Below are positions 33,682 through 41,865 of a stretch of DNA of 64,000 bases, in pieces. How positions within the stretch are numbered: the stretch's first letter is position 1; every line of letters starts with the position of its first letter. Source of the stretch: an uncultured Bradyrhizobium sp. (lineage in GTDB: Bacteria > Pseudomonadota > Alphaproteobacteria > Rhizobiales > Xanthobacteraceae); assembly GCF_936928535.1 (NCBI RefSeq), contig NZ_CAKZHY010000096.1, positions 1 through 64,000 on the forward strand, written 5' to 3'. The notes under the pieces were generated by a model. That model did no database searches, was not told the DNA's origin, and worked only from the letters and a program-made list of their open reading frames with translations. Position numbers and translations under genes: made by a program.

Positions 33682-34164
33682 ACAAGTCCCTTCGGACCGC
33701 TAAACTGGCAGAATCTAGCGCAAACCACAACCACGACGGGTTGGGGAACGGTGAGTTTTGAACGCCATACTTACCGCGCCCGATGTGGTATTGGAGTGTT
33801 GCTAGCGTAGGGAATCGGGCAAATTGTTGCTCGGAAAAGGGGTAGTTGTGCGTTCCGTTGCGAGCCTTGATGTGGCTGCGGGATTGCCGGGTCCATGTGG
33901 ATCTCAGGACGGCGTGAGATATGACGCGCGTTCTCGTCGAAGTTCCCTTGGAATGGATCAATCACACCTCGACCTGCGTTTCATCTTCGACCGTTCCGAC
34001 TTGCGCCGCGGAGCGACGCGGTCGGGAACCGCTGTTTCGACGCAAAAACGCAGTGTAATCGTATTCGAGGGCTCGGAATCCTCGTGCTATCCTATGGTCT
34101 CTTTGGCGGCCGAGGACATCGTTTCAAGCACGTCTCGCAGCCCGAAATAACGGAAAGAACGCCG
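33682..34164. other. Gene-free stretch between LysR gene and hypothetical gene
   Basis: 483 bases holding the upstream regions of two divergent genes. Several short open frames exist on both strands, but none has a convincing start site, composition or motif. No clear promoter pattern was recognised. Confidence 0.5.
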
Positions 34165-34431
34165 GTGTCGCATACAGACGAACAATTGCAGTCGGTGCTC
34201 GAGACGCTCGAGGAGTGCCGCAAGGTTCTCAACGAGAGCAACAGCCGTGAGTCGGCCGAGTTGCTCTCGATCGTCATCCTCGATGTCAGGATGAAGCTCA
34301 AAGGAATTGACAGTGCCGATCTCAAGGCCCTGTGCGACGAAATGCTGCGGAGCGCTGCCAGCGAGCCGCTGCCCCCTTCCAAGCAGACGCAGGACCAGCC
34401 CCGGCGTCCGCTGCTCCGCGTGGTGAAGTAG
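34165..34431 (+). CDS. Short hypothetical protein, helical
   Basis: 88 residues from GTG 34165 (GGAAAGAA upstream). The N-terminal part (DEQLQSVLETLEECRKVLNES) is strongly helical and Leu/Glu-rich; the middle repeats the pattern (SAELLSIVILDVRMKLKGI); the tail is Pro/Arg-rich. No recognised domain. It could be a small regulatory or adaptor protein. The next gene (ccdA) is about 210 bases downstream. Confidence 0.6.
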   Translation: MSHTDEQLQSVLETLEECRKVLNESNSRESAELLSIVILDVRMKLKGIDSADLKALCDEMLRSAASEPLPPSKQTQDQPRRPLLRVVK

Positions 34432-34639
34432 CCGCGCCGCCTGATCTCGCTTTTTGGCGAGATTTGTGCGCGTCCCGATGCCGCATCTGTGATCGCAGAC
34501 GGCATCGGGAGGAGCCTTGGTTTGATCGCGCCTCTGTTGCGCATTCCGCGGCATCGGCTACACCAGAGCTGGTGCGGCCCCGGCCCCGCGCGCATTCCCC
34601 GCGCGCAGCTTGGCGGCCGCAGATGGCTCCGACTGCATC

Positions 34640-35371
34640 ATGCAAAATGTTTCGATTCCCGCGGCGATGATTGCCGGTCTCGTCAGCTTCCTCTCCCCGT
34701 GCGTCCTACCCCTGGTCCCGCCCTATCTGATCTATCTCACCGGCGCCACGATCGAGCACGTCGAAAGCGACGAACCGGCTGCCGCCTCGAAGCGCGCGAT
34801 CATGATGTCGGCGCTGCTGTTCGTGCTCGGCTTCTCCACGGTGTTCGTGGCGCTCGGCGCCAGCGCCTCGCTGATCGGTGGGTTGATCCGCGCCTGGTCG
34901 GCGGAATTGTCGATCCTTGCCGGCATCGTCATCATCGTGATGGGCCTGCACTTCCTCGGGCTGACGCGTATCGGCCTGTTGATGCGTGAAGGCCGGCTCC
35001 CGATTCCGAAGCCGGTCGGGCTCTGGGGCGCCTACATCATGGGTCTTGCCTTCGCGTTCGGCTGGACGCCGTGCATCGGTCCGATCCTCGCCGCGATCCT
35101 CTCGATCGCGGCGGCCGAGGCGACCGTGACGAAGGGCGCGGGGCTGCTTGCGGTCTATTCGGCAGGCCTCGGCATTCCCTTCCTGATCGCGGCGCTGATG
35201 ATCGAGCAGTTCTCAAGACTGTTCGCGCGGATGAAGGGCCATCTCGTCAATGTCGAGCGCGCCATGGGCGTGCTGATGGTCATCACCGGCATCGGCTTCC
35301 TCACCGGCGCGGTCTCGAATGTGAGCATCTGGCTGCTGGAGATGTTTCCCGTGTTGCAGACGATCGGGTAG
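34640..35371 (+). CDS. ccdA: CcdA-type cytochrome c biogenesis / thiol-transfer membrane protein
   Basis: 243 residues with six predicted membrane helices. The two conserved redox Cys sites are SPCVLPLVPPYL (near residue 20) and GWTPCIGPIL (near 140). CcdA moves reducing equivalents from cytosolic thioredoxin to the periplasm for c-type cytochrome maturation, which fits the many c-haems of FixO and FixP, though it is not next to them. ATG 34640 is the natural start of the membrane protein; the frame is open a few codons farther. No thioredoxin-like partner lies adjacent. Confidence 0.9.
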   Translation: MQNVSIPAAMIAGLVSFLSPCVLPLVPPYLIYLTGATIEHVESDEPAAASKRAIMMSALLFVLGFSTVFVALGASASLIGGLIRAWSAELSILAGIVIIVMGLHFLGLTRIGLLMREGRLPIPKPVGLWGAYIMGLAFAFGWTPCIGPILAAILSIAAAEATVTKGAGLLAVYSAGLGIPFLIAALMIEQFSRLFARMKGHLVNVERAMGVLMVITGIGFLTGAVSNVSIWLLEMFPVLQTIG

Positions 35372-35410
35372 GGCCGCGCAACGAGCAGGTTCCCGCGCGC
35401 CGTATTCTGC

Positions 35411-36919
35411 TCACCTCGTCTCGTCCAGCGCGCAGGTCACCGTGCAGACCACGCCGCGCGGCAGGAAGTCCACCGTTGCCTCGCCGCCGAGCTGGTCGCG
35501 GGCGCTGCGCTCGATCAGGCGCGAGCCGAAGCCGCGCCGCACCGGCTCCGTCACCGGCGGGCCGCCGATCTCGGTCCAGATCAGCCGGAGCCGCGGCTTC
35601 GGTGCATCGGCGATGACCTCCCAGTCCAGCGTCACCCGGCCGGTCTCGTTGGAGAGCGCGCCGTATTTCGCGGCGTTGGTGGCGATCTCGTGCACGATCA
35701 TCGACAACACCACGGCGAGCCGCGGTGACAGCGGCACCGAGGGTCCGGCCATGCGGATGCGGTCGGGATTGGTCAGCAGGAACGGCTGAAGCGCGCGGGC
35801 GATCACGTCCCGCAGCTCCGAGCCCGCCCATTTCTCCTGGCTGAGAAGATTGTGCGCTTCGGCGAGCGCGCCGAGGCGTCCCTCGAACTTGGTCCGCTCG
35901 TCGCGGCTGGCGCTGCGGAAAGTCTGCACCGCGATCGCCTGCATCAAGGCCAAGGTGTTCTTGACACGATGGTTGAGCTCATCGATCAGCAGATTGTGCA
36001 GCATCTCGCCGCGCGCGATGGTGGTTGCCATTCTGACCGCAAAGGTGAGACCGATCAGCAGCATCACGCCGCCGATCAGGCTGGTGATCGCGATGTTGCG
36101 CCAAAGCGGTGCGATCAGCGAACTCTCGGTGACGCCGGCGGCGACGGTCCAGCCGGTCAGCCGCGATCGCGTATAGGCCGACGCGAGCGCGACGCCGTCG
36201 AGAGAGACGCTCGACAGCGTTGCCTCGGGTGTGCGGAACATCGCCTCGTAAAGCGATGGCGAAGCTTGCTTACCAAATGTCTCGTTCAGATTGGGGACAC
36301 GCGCAAACACGATACCCTTGCTGTCGAGCAGCGACACGGTCCATTGCTCGTCGGGGCGCTGCCGTTCGACCAAGTGCTGGAAGATGTCGATCGGCGGGCT
36401 GAAAGAGAGTGTATAGACCACCTCGCCGTCGTGCAGCACGGGAACTTCGACGGTGACGATCGGACGCTTCTTTGACGAGCCGGTGAACAGATCCGAGAAT
36501 TGCGGTGTTTTGCTCGCAAAGACTCGCTCGACGATTTCGCGGTTGCTGCGTGTCGGTAAGCTCGCGGTATCCGTCGTCAGCGTCGAGAACAGCTGGTGCC
36601 CGGACCTGTCGGCCAGCAGCAGGACGCTGTCCTCGCCATATTGGTTGATGAACCCGGCTGCCAAGCGGCGGAAGCTGTCGAAGTCGCCCCTCCTCAAGGA
36701 CTCGCTGAGCGCGAGCACCTGCAGCCCGCCTGTCATCCTTTGCACCTCCGAGTCGAGCACGAGGCGCATGCTGCGTACCGTCTCGAGCACCCGGCGCGCC
36801 GCGTCGGTGCGGTCCTGGCGATAATTGGAATAGGCGATGCCGACGGCGAAGACGATCAGCGGCAACATCGTTCCCGTGACCAGGAGAGCGAGCCGGACCG
36901 GCAGGGTGAGCTTTGACAA
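35411..36919 (-). CDS. Sensor histidine kinase of the HWE/HisKA_2 family with Cache-type sensor
   Basis: 502 residues. Two membrane helices (about 8-28 and 275-298) flank a periplasmic sensor of the dCache type (about 30-270). The kinase part has His317 in LIDELNHRVKNTLAL, the signature of the HisKA_2/HWE class, and a C-terminal ATPase domain (VVLSMIVHEIATNAAKYGAL). This class supplies phosphate to PhyR in the general stress response or to CheY-like partners. TTG start at 36919. A 30-residue gene with an EcfG-type promoter lies just upstream on the same strand. Confidence 0.88.
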   Translation of the reverse strand: MSKLTLPVRLALLVTGTMLPLIVFAVGIAYSNYRQDRTDAARRVLETVRSMRLVLDSEVQRMTGGLQVLALSESLRRGDFDSFRRLAAGFINQYGEDSVLLLADRSGHQLFSTLTTDTASLPTRSNREIVERVFASKTPQFSDLFTGSSKKRPIVTVEVPVLHDGEVVYTLSFSPPIDIFQHLVERQRPDEQWTVSLLDSKGIVFARVPNLNETFGKQASPSLYEAMFRTPEATLSSVSLDGVALASAYTRSRLTGWTVAAGVTESSLIAPLWRNIAITSLIGGVMLLIGLTFAVRMATTIARGEMLHNLLIDELNHRVKNTLALMQAIAVQTFRSASRDERTKFEGRLGALAEAHNLLSQEKWAGSELRDVIARALQPFLLTNPDRIRMAGPSVPLSPRLAVVLSMIVHEIATNAAKYGALSNETGRVTLDWEVIADAPKPRLRLIWTEIGGPPVTEPVRRGFGSRLIERSARDQLGGEATVDFLPRGVVCTVTCALDETR

Positions 36920-37060
36920 ACGCGGGCGTCCCGGTTCCAGCGCAGCTGCGCCGGATTATGATTTTGAAGAGAACAATACGGGCAGGACGTGCGGGGCGCC
37001 ACGATTTTCGGATCGCTCCAGCAGGCCGAACCGGATTTTTGCAGCGCAGTTGCGGACGCT

Positions 37061-37153
37061 TCAGCTCATGCTGATTGCGGTGAGCAGGAGGCACACCGCG
37101 TACACGGTGGCCAGGCTCAGCCCGGCGATCCGGGCTTCTCGTTGCGTTGTCAT
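37061..37153 (-). CDS. Very small membrane peptide gene
   Basis: 30 residues, with a hydrophobic stretch LSLATVYAVCLLLTAISM able to span the membrane once. A GGAG eight bases before the ATG and an EcfG-type promoter at 37186-37210 support it. It is upstream of the HWE kinase gene (142 bases) with no obvious terminator between. Function unknown. Such short genes are easily missed. Confidence 0.5.
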   Translation of the reverse strand: MTTQREARIAGLSLATVYAVCLLLTAISMS

Positions 37154-37185
37154 GTCATCGACTCCGAGAGGGCGATCCCTCCGTC

Positions 37186-37210
37186 AACTCCTCTCAAAAA
37201 GTGACGTTCC
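37186..37210 (-). promoter_or_regulatory. EcfG-type promoter toward the small peptide gene and HWE kinase
   Basis: Minus strand: GGAAC (37210-37206), 17 bases, GTT (37188-37186). Predicted start near 37179, leaving about 25 bases to the ATG at 37153. Confidence 0.55.
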
Positions 37211-37219
37211 CGATCGATA

Positions 37220-37245
37220 GGAACAAATTGCTACTTTTTCCCGTT
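37220..37245 (+). promoter_or_regulatory. EcfG-type promoter toward the small exported protein
   Basis: GGAAC at 37220-37224, 17 bases, CGTT at 37242-37245. Predicted leader about 40 bases to the ATG at 37293. Confidence 0.55.
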
Positions 37246-37292
37246 TGCAAATCGACCGGGCGCGGAACGCCCGGCAATTGGAGGAGGAGAGA

Positions 37293-37526
37293 ATGAAGCT
37301 GAGGATCGCAACCGCGGCACTGATGGTTGCTGCGTTTTCACTGCCGGCGTTCGCGGCCGACGAGTTCTACGTCGTGCAGGACGTCAAGACTAAGAAGTGC
37401 ACAATCGTCGACAAGAAGCCGACGGACACGAGCACGACCGTCGTCAGCCCCTCGGGCACGATCTACAAATCGCGCACCGAGGCTGAGAGCGGCATGAAGA
37501 CCGTCAAGGTCTGCACGTCGAACTGA
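37293..37526 (+). CDS. Small exported protein with two cysteines
   Basis: 77 residues. Signal peptide (LRIATAALMVAAFSLPAFAA, cleavage near residue 21) and a mature part of about 56 residues with two Cys (KKCTIVDKK and KVCTSN) and short beta-prone repeats. GGAGGAG lies just before the ATG. It probably resides in the periplasm, possibly with one disulfide. No known domain. A 26-residue gene follows after 11 bases. Confidence 0.8.
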   Translation: MKLRIATAALMVAAFSLPAFAADEFYVVQDVKTKKCTIVDKKPTDTSTTVVSPSGTIYKSRTEAESGMKTVKVCTSN

Positions 37527-37537
37527 GGAGGATGCAC

Positions 37538-37618
37538 ATGCCAGTCTTGATTTTGTGGGCCGTGCCGGCCGTGCTGGTGGTTGGCGGCGGCATCTATCTG
37601 ATCGGCCATTTCCACTGA
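37538..37618 (+). CDS. 26-residue membrane peptide
   Basis: Read directly: one hydrophobic helix (VLILWAVPAVLVVGGGIYLIG) and a His-Phe-His end. GAGGAGG precedes the ATG at good spacing. It begins 11 bases after the exported protein stop, so both share the EcfG-type promoter at 37220. Function unknown. Confidence 0.6.
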   Translation: MPVLILWAVPAVLVVGGGIYLIGHFH

Positions 37619-37628
37619 GCTGAAAATA

Positions 37629-37664
37629 GCAACGGGCTCCGCGATCAATCGAGGAGCCCGTTGC
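37629..37664. terminator. Strong hairpin between convergent genes
   Basis: GCAACGGGCTCC and GGAGCCCGTTGC, 12-bp perfect stem with a 12-base loop, followed by AAAAAA on the right and TATTTTC on the minus strand. It separates the small genes from the serine hydrolase. Confidence 0.75.
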
Positions 37665-37681
37665 AAAAAATGTTAGGAACG

Positions 37682-38956
37682 TCAAAGATTGCTGTCGGTG
37701 ATCGCGGCGTAGACCATGCTGCGCAGCTCGCGCCGGATCGGATAGGCGCTCGACGGCAGCACCTGGGTCATGAAGATGGCAATCAGTTCCTCCGCCGGAT
37801 CAATCCAGAACGAGGTCGTGGCGGCGCCGCCCCAATTGTATTCGCCGGGGCTGCCGGCGATCAGCGTCTCCGCGGGGCGCATCGTCACTGCAAAGCCGAG
37901 ACCGAAGCCGATGCCGTTGTAGGTCGCTTCCGAGAACAGCGAGCGCGACACGTCCGGCAGCGCCCGTCCGCCCGGAATATGGTTGGTCGTCATCAGCGCC
38001 AGCGTCTTCGGCCCGATCAGCCTGACACCGCCAAGCTCGCCGCCGTTGAGCAGCGCACGGCAGAAGGTGAGATAGTCAGCCATGGTCGAGCAGAGCCCGC
38101 CGCCACCGGAAATGAGAGAGGGCGGTGCCAGAAACGAGCTCCTGGCCGGATCGTCCTGAAGCGTCAGGCCCTCGCGGCGCTGGCCGGCATGCATGGTGAA
38201 TCCACCGCCGGGATCGGCGTTGTAGCAGGCGGCGAAGCGATGCGCCTTCGAGGCCGGGACGTGGAAATCAGTGTCGGTCATACCGAGCGGATCGAGGATG
38301 CGTTGCTTCAGGAATTGCTCGAAGGGCATCCCTGAGATCTTGCCGACGAGGTAACCGAGCACGTCGGTTGAGACCGAGTAGTTCCAGGCCTCCCCGGGCG
38401 AGAATTCGAGCGGGATCTTTGCGAGGCTCTCGATCATGCCCTGAAGCGTGCCTGATTTCTCGACCTCGCCGATCTTCTCGGCGCGATAGGCGGCATCGAC
38501 ATTGGAGCGCTGCTGGAAGCCATAGGTCAGCCCGGACGTATGCCGGAGCAGGTCGACGATCAGCATTGGCCGGGACGGCGGCCGTGTCAGGAAGTTCGGA
38601 TGGCTGCCGGCGACGAACACCCCGAGATTCTTCCATTCCGGAATGTATTTTGCGACCGGCTCGTCGATCGCGACCAGCCCCTGCTCGACCAGCATCATGA
38701 AGGCGACGCTGGTGAGCGGCTTGGTCATGGAATAGATGCGGTAGATGGTGTCGTCCTTGACCGGTGCCTTGCGCTCGACATCGGCAAAGCCCTGGACGGT
38801 GCTGTGGGCGACCTTGCCGCGGCGGTAGACCAGGAGATGCGTGCCCGGGAAACGGCCGGCATCGATGTACCTGGCCTTCAGATGGGCGTCGACACGGTCG
38901 AGCGCGGCCTTGGACATGCCCACGGATTCGGGCGAGGCGGGGGTAGGGGCGAGCAT
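37682..38956 (-). CDS. Serine hydrolase, beta-lactamase class C / esterase family
   Basis: 424 residues with the SxxK motif at Ser76-Lys79 (YSMTKPLTS) and the Tyr motif in WNYSVSTDVLGYL, the catalytic pieces of class C-like serine hydrolases. No signal peptide is visible, so it is probably cytosolic and more likely an esterase or transesterase than a true beta-lactamase. GGAGGAA precedes the ATG. It diverges from the intradiol dioxygenase gene. Confidence 0.88.
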   Translation of the reverse strand: MLAPTPASPESVGMSKAALDRVDAHLKARYIDAGRFPGTHLLVYRRGKVAHSTVQGFADVERKAPVKDDTIYRIYSMTKPLTSVAFMMLVEQGLVAIDEPVAKYIPEWKNLGVFVAGSHPNFLTRPPSRPMLIVDLLRHTSGLTYGFQQRSNVDAAYRAEKIGEVEKSGTLQGMIESLAKIPLEFSPGEAWNYSVSTDVLGYLVGKISGMPFEQFLKQRILDPLGMTDTDFHVPASKAHRFAACYNADPGGGFTMHAGQRREGLTLQDDPARSSFLAPPSLISGGGGLCSTMADYLTFCRALLNGGELGGVRLIGPKTLALMTTNHIPGGRALPDVSRSLFSEATYNGIGFGLGFAVTMRPAETLIAGSPGEYNWGGAATTSFWIDPAEELIAIFMTQVLPSSAYPIRRELRSMVYAAITDSNL

Positions 38957-39115
38957 CAGTTCCTCCGGGCAGTTTTCTCAGGCGTTGATAGCCGAAGTGA
39001 CGGCCTTATTCCAAGCGGGTCTCGCTTAACGCGAGGCCGCCTGATGGTGTAGGCTCCAATCTGGAACGCCAAGGAGCCCAGCCGGGCCAACGAGAAAACT
39101 CAGGGTAAACGCACC

Positions 39116-40033
39116 ATGACCCAGTTCAACGAGACCGAACTCACCGAGGCTGTCGTCAAAAGCTTCGACAACACGCCCAATCCACGTGCCAAATTCCTGC
39201 TCCAGGAATTGGTGAAGTCGCTGCACGATTACGTGAGCAAGACCGGTCTCACCTTCGAGGAGTGGGAATACGCCATCGAATTTCTCACGCGCACCGGCCA
39301 GAAATGCACCGACACCCGCCAGGAGTTCATCCTGCTCTCCGACGTGCTCGGCGTCTCCATGCTGGTCGACGCGGTCAATCATCGCGACCGCGAGGGCGCA
39401 ACGCAAACCACCGTGCTCGGCCCGTTCTATGTCGGCGAGCACAAGGTCACTGCCCACGGCACCGACATCTCGCCGAACAATCTCACGGGGGAACGGATGT
39501 TCGTGCAGAGCCGGGTCACCGATCTGCACGGCAAGCCGCTCGCGAACGTTCCGGTCGACGTCTGGCACGCCGACGATGACGGCTTCTATGATTCCCAGAA
39601 GGCGAATTACGACGAGGTCGGTGCCTCGGCGCGGGCACGCTTCATCACCGACAGCGACGGCCGCTTCTTCTTCCGGACGATCTTGCCTTGCAGTTATCCG
39701 ATCCCGACGGACGGGCCGGTGGGCGAGATGATCGTGCAGACCAGGCGCCATCCGATGCGTCCCGCGCATGTGCACTTCCTGGTCAATGCCAGGGGTTACG
39801 AGCCGCTGATCACCCACGTCTTCATGGAGGGCGACAAATATCTCGATTCCGACGTGGTGTTCGGCGTCAAGGACGATCTCGTCGCCAAGGTCGAGCCGCG
39901 CAACGAGCCTGAGATGCCCGACGGCGGCAAGGCGAACGGGAAATGGCATCTGATGAGCTATGAATTCCATCTCAAGCCGGGCGGTGGTATCGCGCCAAAG
40001 CCGCTGGGGACGAAAGCGGCCGAGCCGGCCTGA
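39116..40033 (+). CDS. Intradiol ring-cleavage dioxygenase (catechol / hydroxyquinol 1,2-dioxygenase type)
   Basis: 305 residues. The N-terminal dimerisation domain (about 5-100) marks the catechol/hydroxyquinol dioxygenase branch rather than protocatechuate dioxygenase. The non-haem Fe(III) ligands are visible: Tyr in DGFYDSQ, Tyr in CSYPIPTDGP, and two His in RPAHVHFLV. It would open an aromatic diol between its hydroxyl groups. No other ring-degradation gene is adjacent, so the substrate is open; hydroxyquinol is my preferred guess. Confidence 0.9.
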   Translation: MTQFNETELTEAVVKSFDNTPNPRAKFLLQELVKSLHDYVSKTGLTFEEWEYAIEFLTRTGQKCTDTRQEFILLSDVLGVSMLVDAVNHRDREGATQTTVLGPFYVGEHKVTAHGTDISPNNLTGERMFVQSRVTDLHGKPLANVPVDVWHADDDGFYDSQKANYDEVGASARARFITDSDGRFFFRTILPCSYPIPTDGPVGEMIVQTRRHPMRPAHVHFLVNARGYEPLITHVFMEGDKYLDSDVVFGVKDDLVAKVEPRNEPEMPDGGKANGKWHLMSYEFHLKPGGGIAPKPLGTKAAEPA

Positions 40034-40045
40034 GCGATCATCACG

Positions 40046-41779
40046 CTAGCGCGCGTGCAGCAACGCGAGCAGGACCACGACGACGCAGGCCAGCGTCACG
40101 CTTGTCACCTTCCAGAACAGCAGCGGATTGCGCTCCAGCAAGGGCGTGGTCCGCGTGCCGAGATAGGCTGGATTGGGGTTCCGGAGCTCGTAAGTGAACT
40201 CCGGCAGGTCTTCGTGGCGCTTGTTGGGATCGGGATGCAGCGCTTTCCGGAGCGCGCCATCGATCCAGACCGGGACCGCGCGGTCATCGTGGCTGGCCGG
40301 ACGATATCTGAGTTTCCACGCATCCGATCTTCCTCTGATGCGGGCGAGCTGGGCGCCATAGGGCAGGCTTCCGGTCAGCATCTGGTAGCAGATGCTCGCC
40401 AGTGAGAACATGTCCGACCGCGGCGAGCCGCCTTCGCCGAGAAAATATTCCGGCGCGGTGTACTGAACCGTGCCGAGGATCTCGGCATCATCAGGATTGG
40501 GTGCTGCCTCGACGACGCCGGCGACCTTGACCGCTCCGAAGTCGATGATCTTCGCCGTGCCGGTCTTGTCGATCAGGATGTTGTCGGGCCTCAAATCCTG
40601 ATGCAGCATCTCCATGCGGTGGAAGGCGCGCAAGCCTGATGCGACCTGGTCGATGATGCCGCGCACGGTCTCGAGGTCGGGTCGCGGATTGTCCAGCATC
40701 CACTGCCTCAGCGTCTGCCCCTCGATGAACTCGGTGGCGACGTAGAGATAGTTGCGCCGCCTCGACCGTGAGCGCGGCTTCAGGACGTGGGGATTGTCGA
40801 TCCGGCGCGCGATCCACTCCTCCATCAGGAAACGCTTCAGATAGGCGGGGTCGTCGCGCAGATCGATCGACGGAATCTTTAGCGCGACCATCTCCTCGCT
40901 CTCGGTGTCGACCGCGAGGTAGATGTGGCTGCGGCTAGAGGCATGCACTTCGCGGACGATGCGGTAACCGTCGAACAAGGCGCGCGGCTCCAGCAGCGGC
41001 GGCAGCGGCAGTTCGGCCGTGCCACCGAAAATATCGACCGAGCCGACTTGCGGCACTTCGTCGATACGCAGGATCTGCACGGTGATGTTGTCGTCGCTGC
41101 CGCGCCGATAGGCTTCCTCGACGATGGTTTGCGCGGCCGCGTCGAGATCGGCGGCAGACGCCGCGAGGGTGCTCGTGACGAAGCGATGATCGACGAATTC
41201 GTAGGCGCCGTCCGTTGCCAGCAGGAAGATGTCGCCAGGCTCGACCTGGACGGCCTGGTAATCGATTTCGATCTGCGGATTGATCCCGAGCGCGCGGCCG
41301 AGATAGGTCTGCTCGGACGAAACGATGATGCGGTGATCGTCGGTGAGCTGCTCGAGCGCCTTGCCGGCGACGCGGTAAATCCGGCAATCGCCGACGTGAA
41401 AGATGTGGGCCGTGGTCGACTTGATGACCATGGCCGTGAAGGTGCAGACGTAACCCTTGTCGCGATCGTAAGCATATTGGCTGCGCCGCGTTTCCGCGTG
41501 CAGCCAGGAGTTGGTCGCCTCCAGAACGCGCCGTGCCGAATTCTTCACCGTCCAGGATTCGGAGGTGCAGTAATAATCGGTCAGGAAGCTCTTGACCGCC
41601 GACTCGCTCGCGACCTGGCTCACCGCGCTGCTCGAGATGCCGTCGGCGAGCACGATTGCGATGCCCTTCAGGCTGAGCAGCGGCTCGGTCGGAATCAGCG
41701 CGCCGTGAAAGTCCTGGTTGACCGGCTTGCGGCCCTTGTCGGAGTGCTGCCCGATAGAAATCTTCAGCCCGCGGCTCAT
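40046..41779 (-). CDS. PP2C phosphatase - Ser/Thr kinase fusion, membrane-anchored
   Basis: 577 residues. The N-terminal PP2C domain (about 1-240) has metal-site stretches NQDFHG, LADGISSS, VGDCRIYR, TDGAYEF and DDNITV. The kinase domain (about 265-530) has the Lys of MVALKIPS, a catalytic HQDLRPDN loop (Gln in place of the usual Arg of HRD), DFGAVKV and APEYFLG; its Gly-rich loop is degenerate (EVHASSRSHIYLA). A C-terminal membrane helix (WKVTSVTLACVVVVLLALL) anchors it. It follows the FNT channel on the same strand by 86 bases. Similar fusions lie beside nitrate-assimilation genes in pseudomonads. Confidence 0.9.
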   Translation of the reverse strand: MSRGLKISIGQHSDKGRKPVNQDFHGALIPTEPLLSLKGIAIVLADGISSSAVSQVASESAVKSFLTDYYCTSESWTVKNSARRVLEATNSWLHAETRRSQYAYDRDKGYVCTFTAMVIKSTTAHIFHVGDCRIYRVAGKALEQLTDDHRIIVSSEQTYLGRALGINPQIEIDYQAVQVEPGDIFLLATDGAYEFVDHRFVTSTLAASAADLDAAAQTIVEEAYRRGSDDNITVQILRIDEVPQVGSVDIFGGTAELPLPPLLEPRALFDGYRIVREVHASSRSHIYLAVDTESEEMVALKIPSIDLRDDPAYLKRFLMEEWIARRIDNPHVLKPRSRSRRRNYLYVATEFIEGQTLRQWMLDNPRPDLETVRGIIDQVASGLRAFHRMEMLHQDLRPDNILIDKTGTAKIIDFGAVKVAGVVEAAPNPDDAEILGTVQYTAPEYFLGEGGSPRSDMFSLASICYQMLTGSLPYGAQLARIRGRSDAWKLRYRPASHDDRAVPVWIDGALRKALHPDPNKRHEDLPEFTYELRNPNPAYLGTRTTPLLERNPLLFWKVTSVTLACVVVVLLALLHAR

Positions 41780-41795
41780 CCTCGCCACCAATGCA

Positions 41796-41829
41796 AAGGG
41801 AGCTTCACCTTAGCAGGCAAAGCTCCCTT
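41796..41829. other. Intercistronic hairpin between the FNT channel and kinase genes
   Basis: AAGGGAGCTT and AAGCTCCCTT, a 10-bp perfect stem with a 14-base loop. No strong T-run follows on the minus strand, so it may be an attenuator or RNA-stability element rather than a full stop. Confidence 0.5.
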
Positions 41830-41865
41830 GTCAGACAAGGCTTCCTCGCTCAAACAGCGATTGCT

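Noticed and set aside
33771..34150. Short open frames on both strands between the LysR gene and the hypothetical gene
   Set aside because: No ribosome sites, low-complexity composition and mutual overlap; no family features.
37682..38956. Calling the serine hydrolase a beta-lactamase resistance gene
   Set aside because: It has the SxxK and Tyr motifs but no signal peptide; esterase-like members are far more common in this family.
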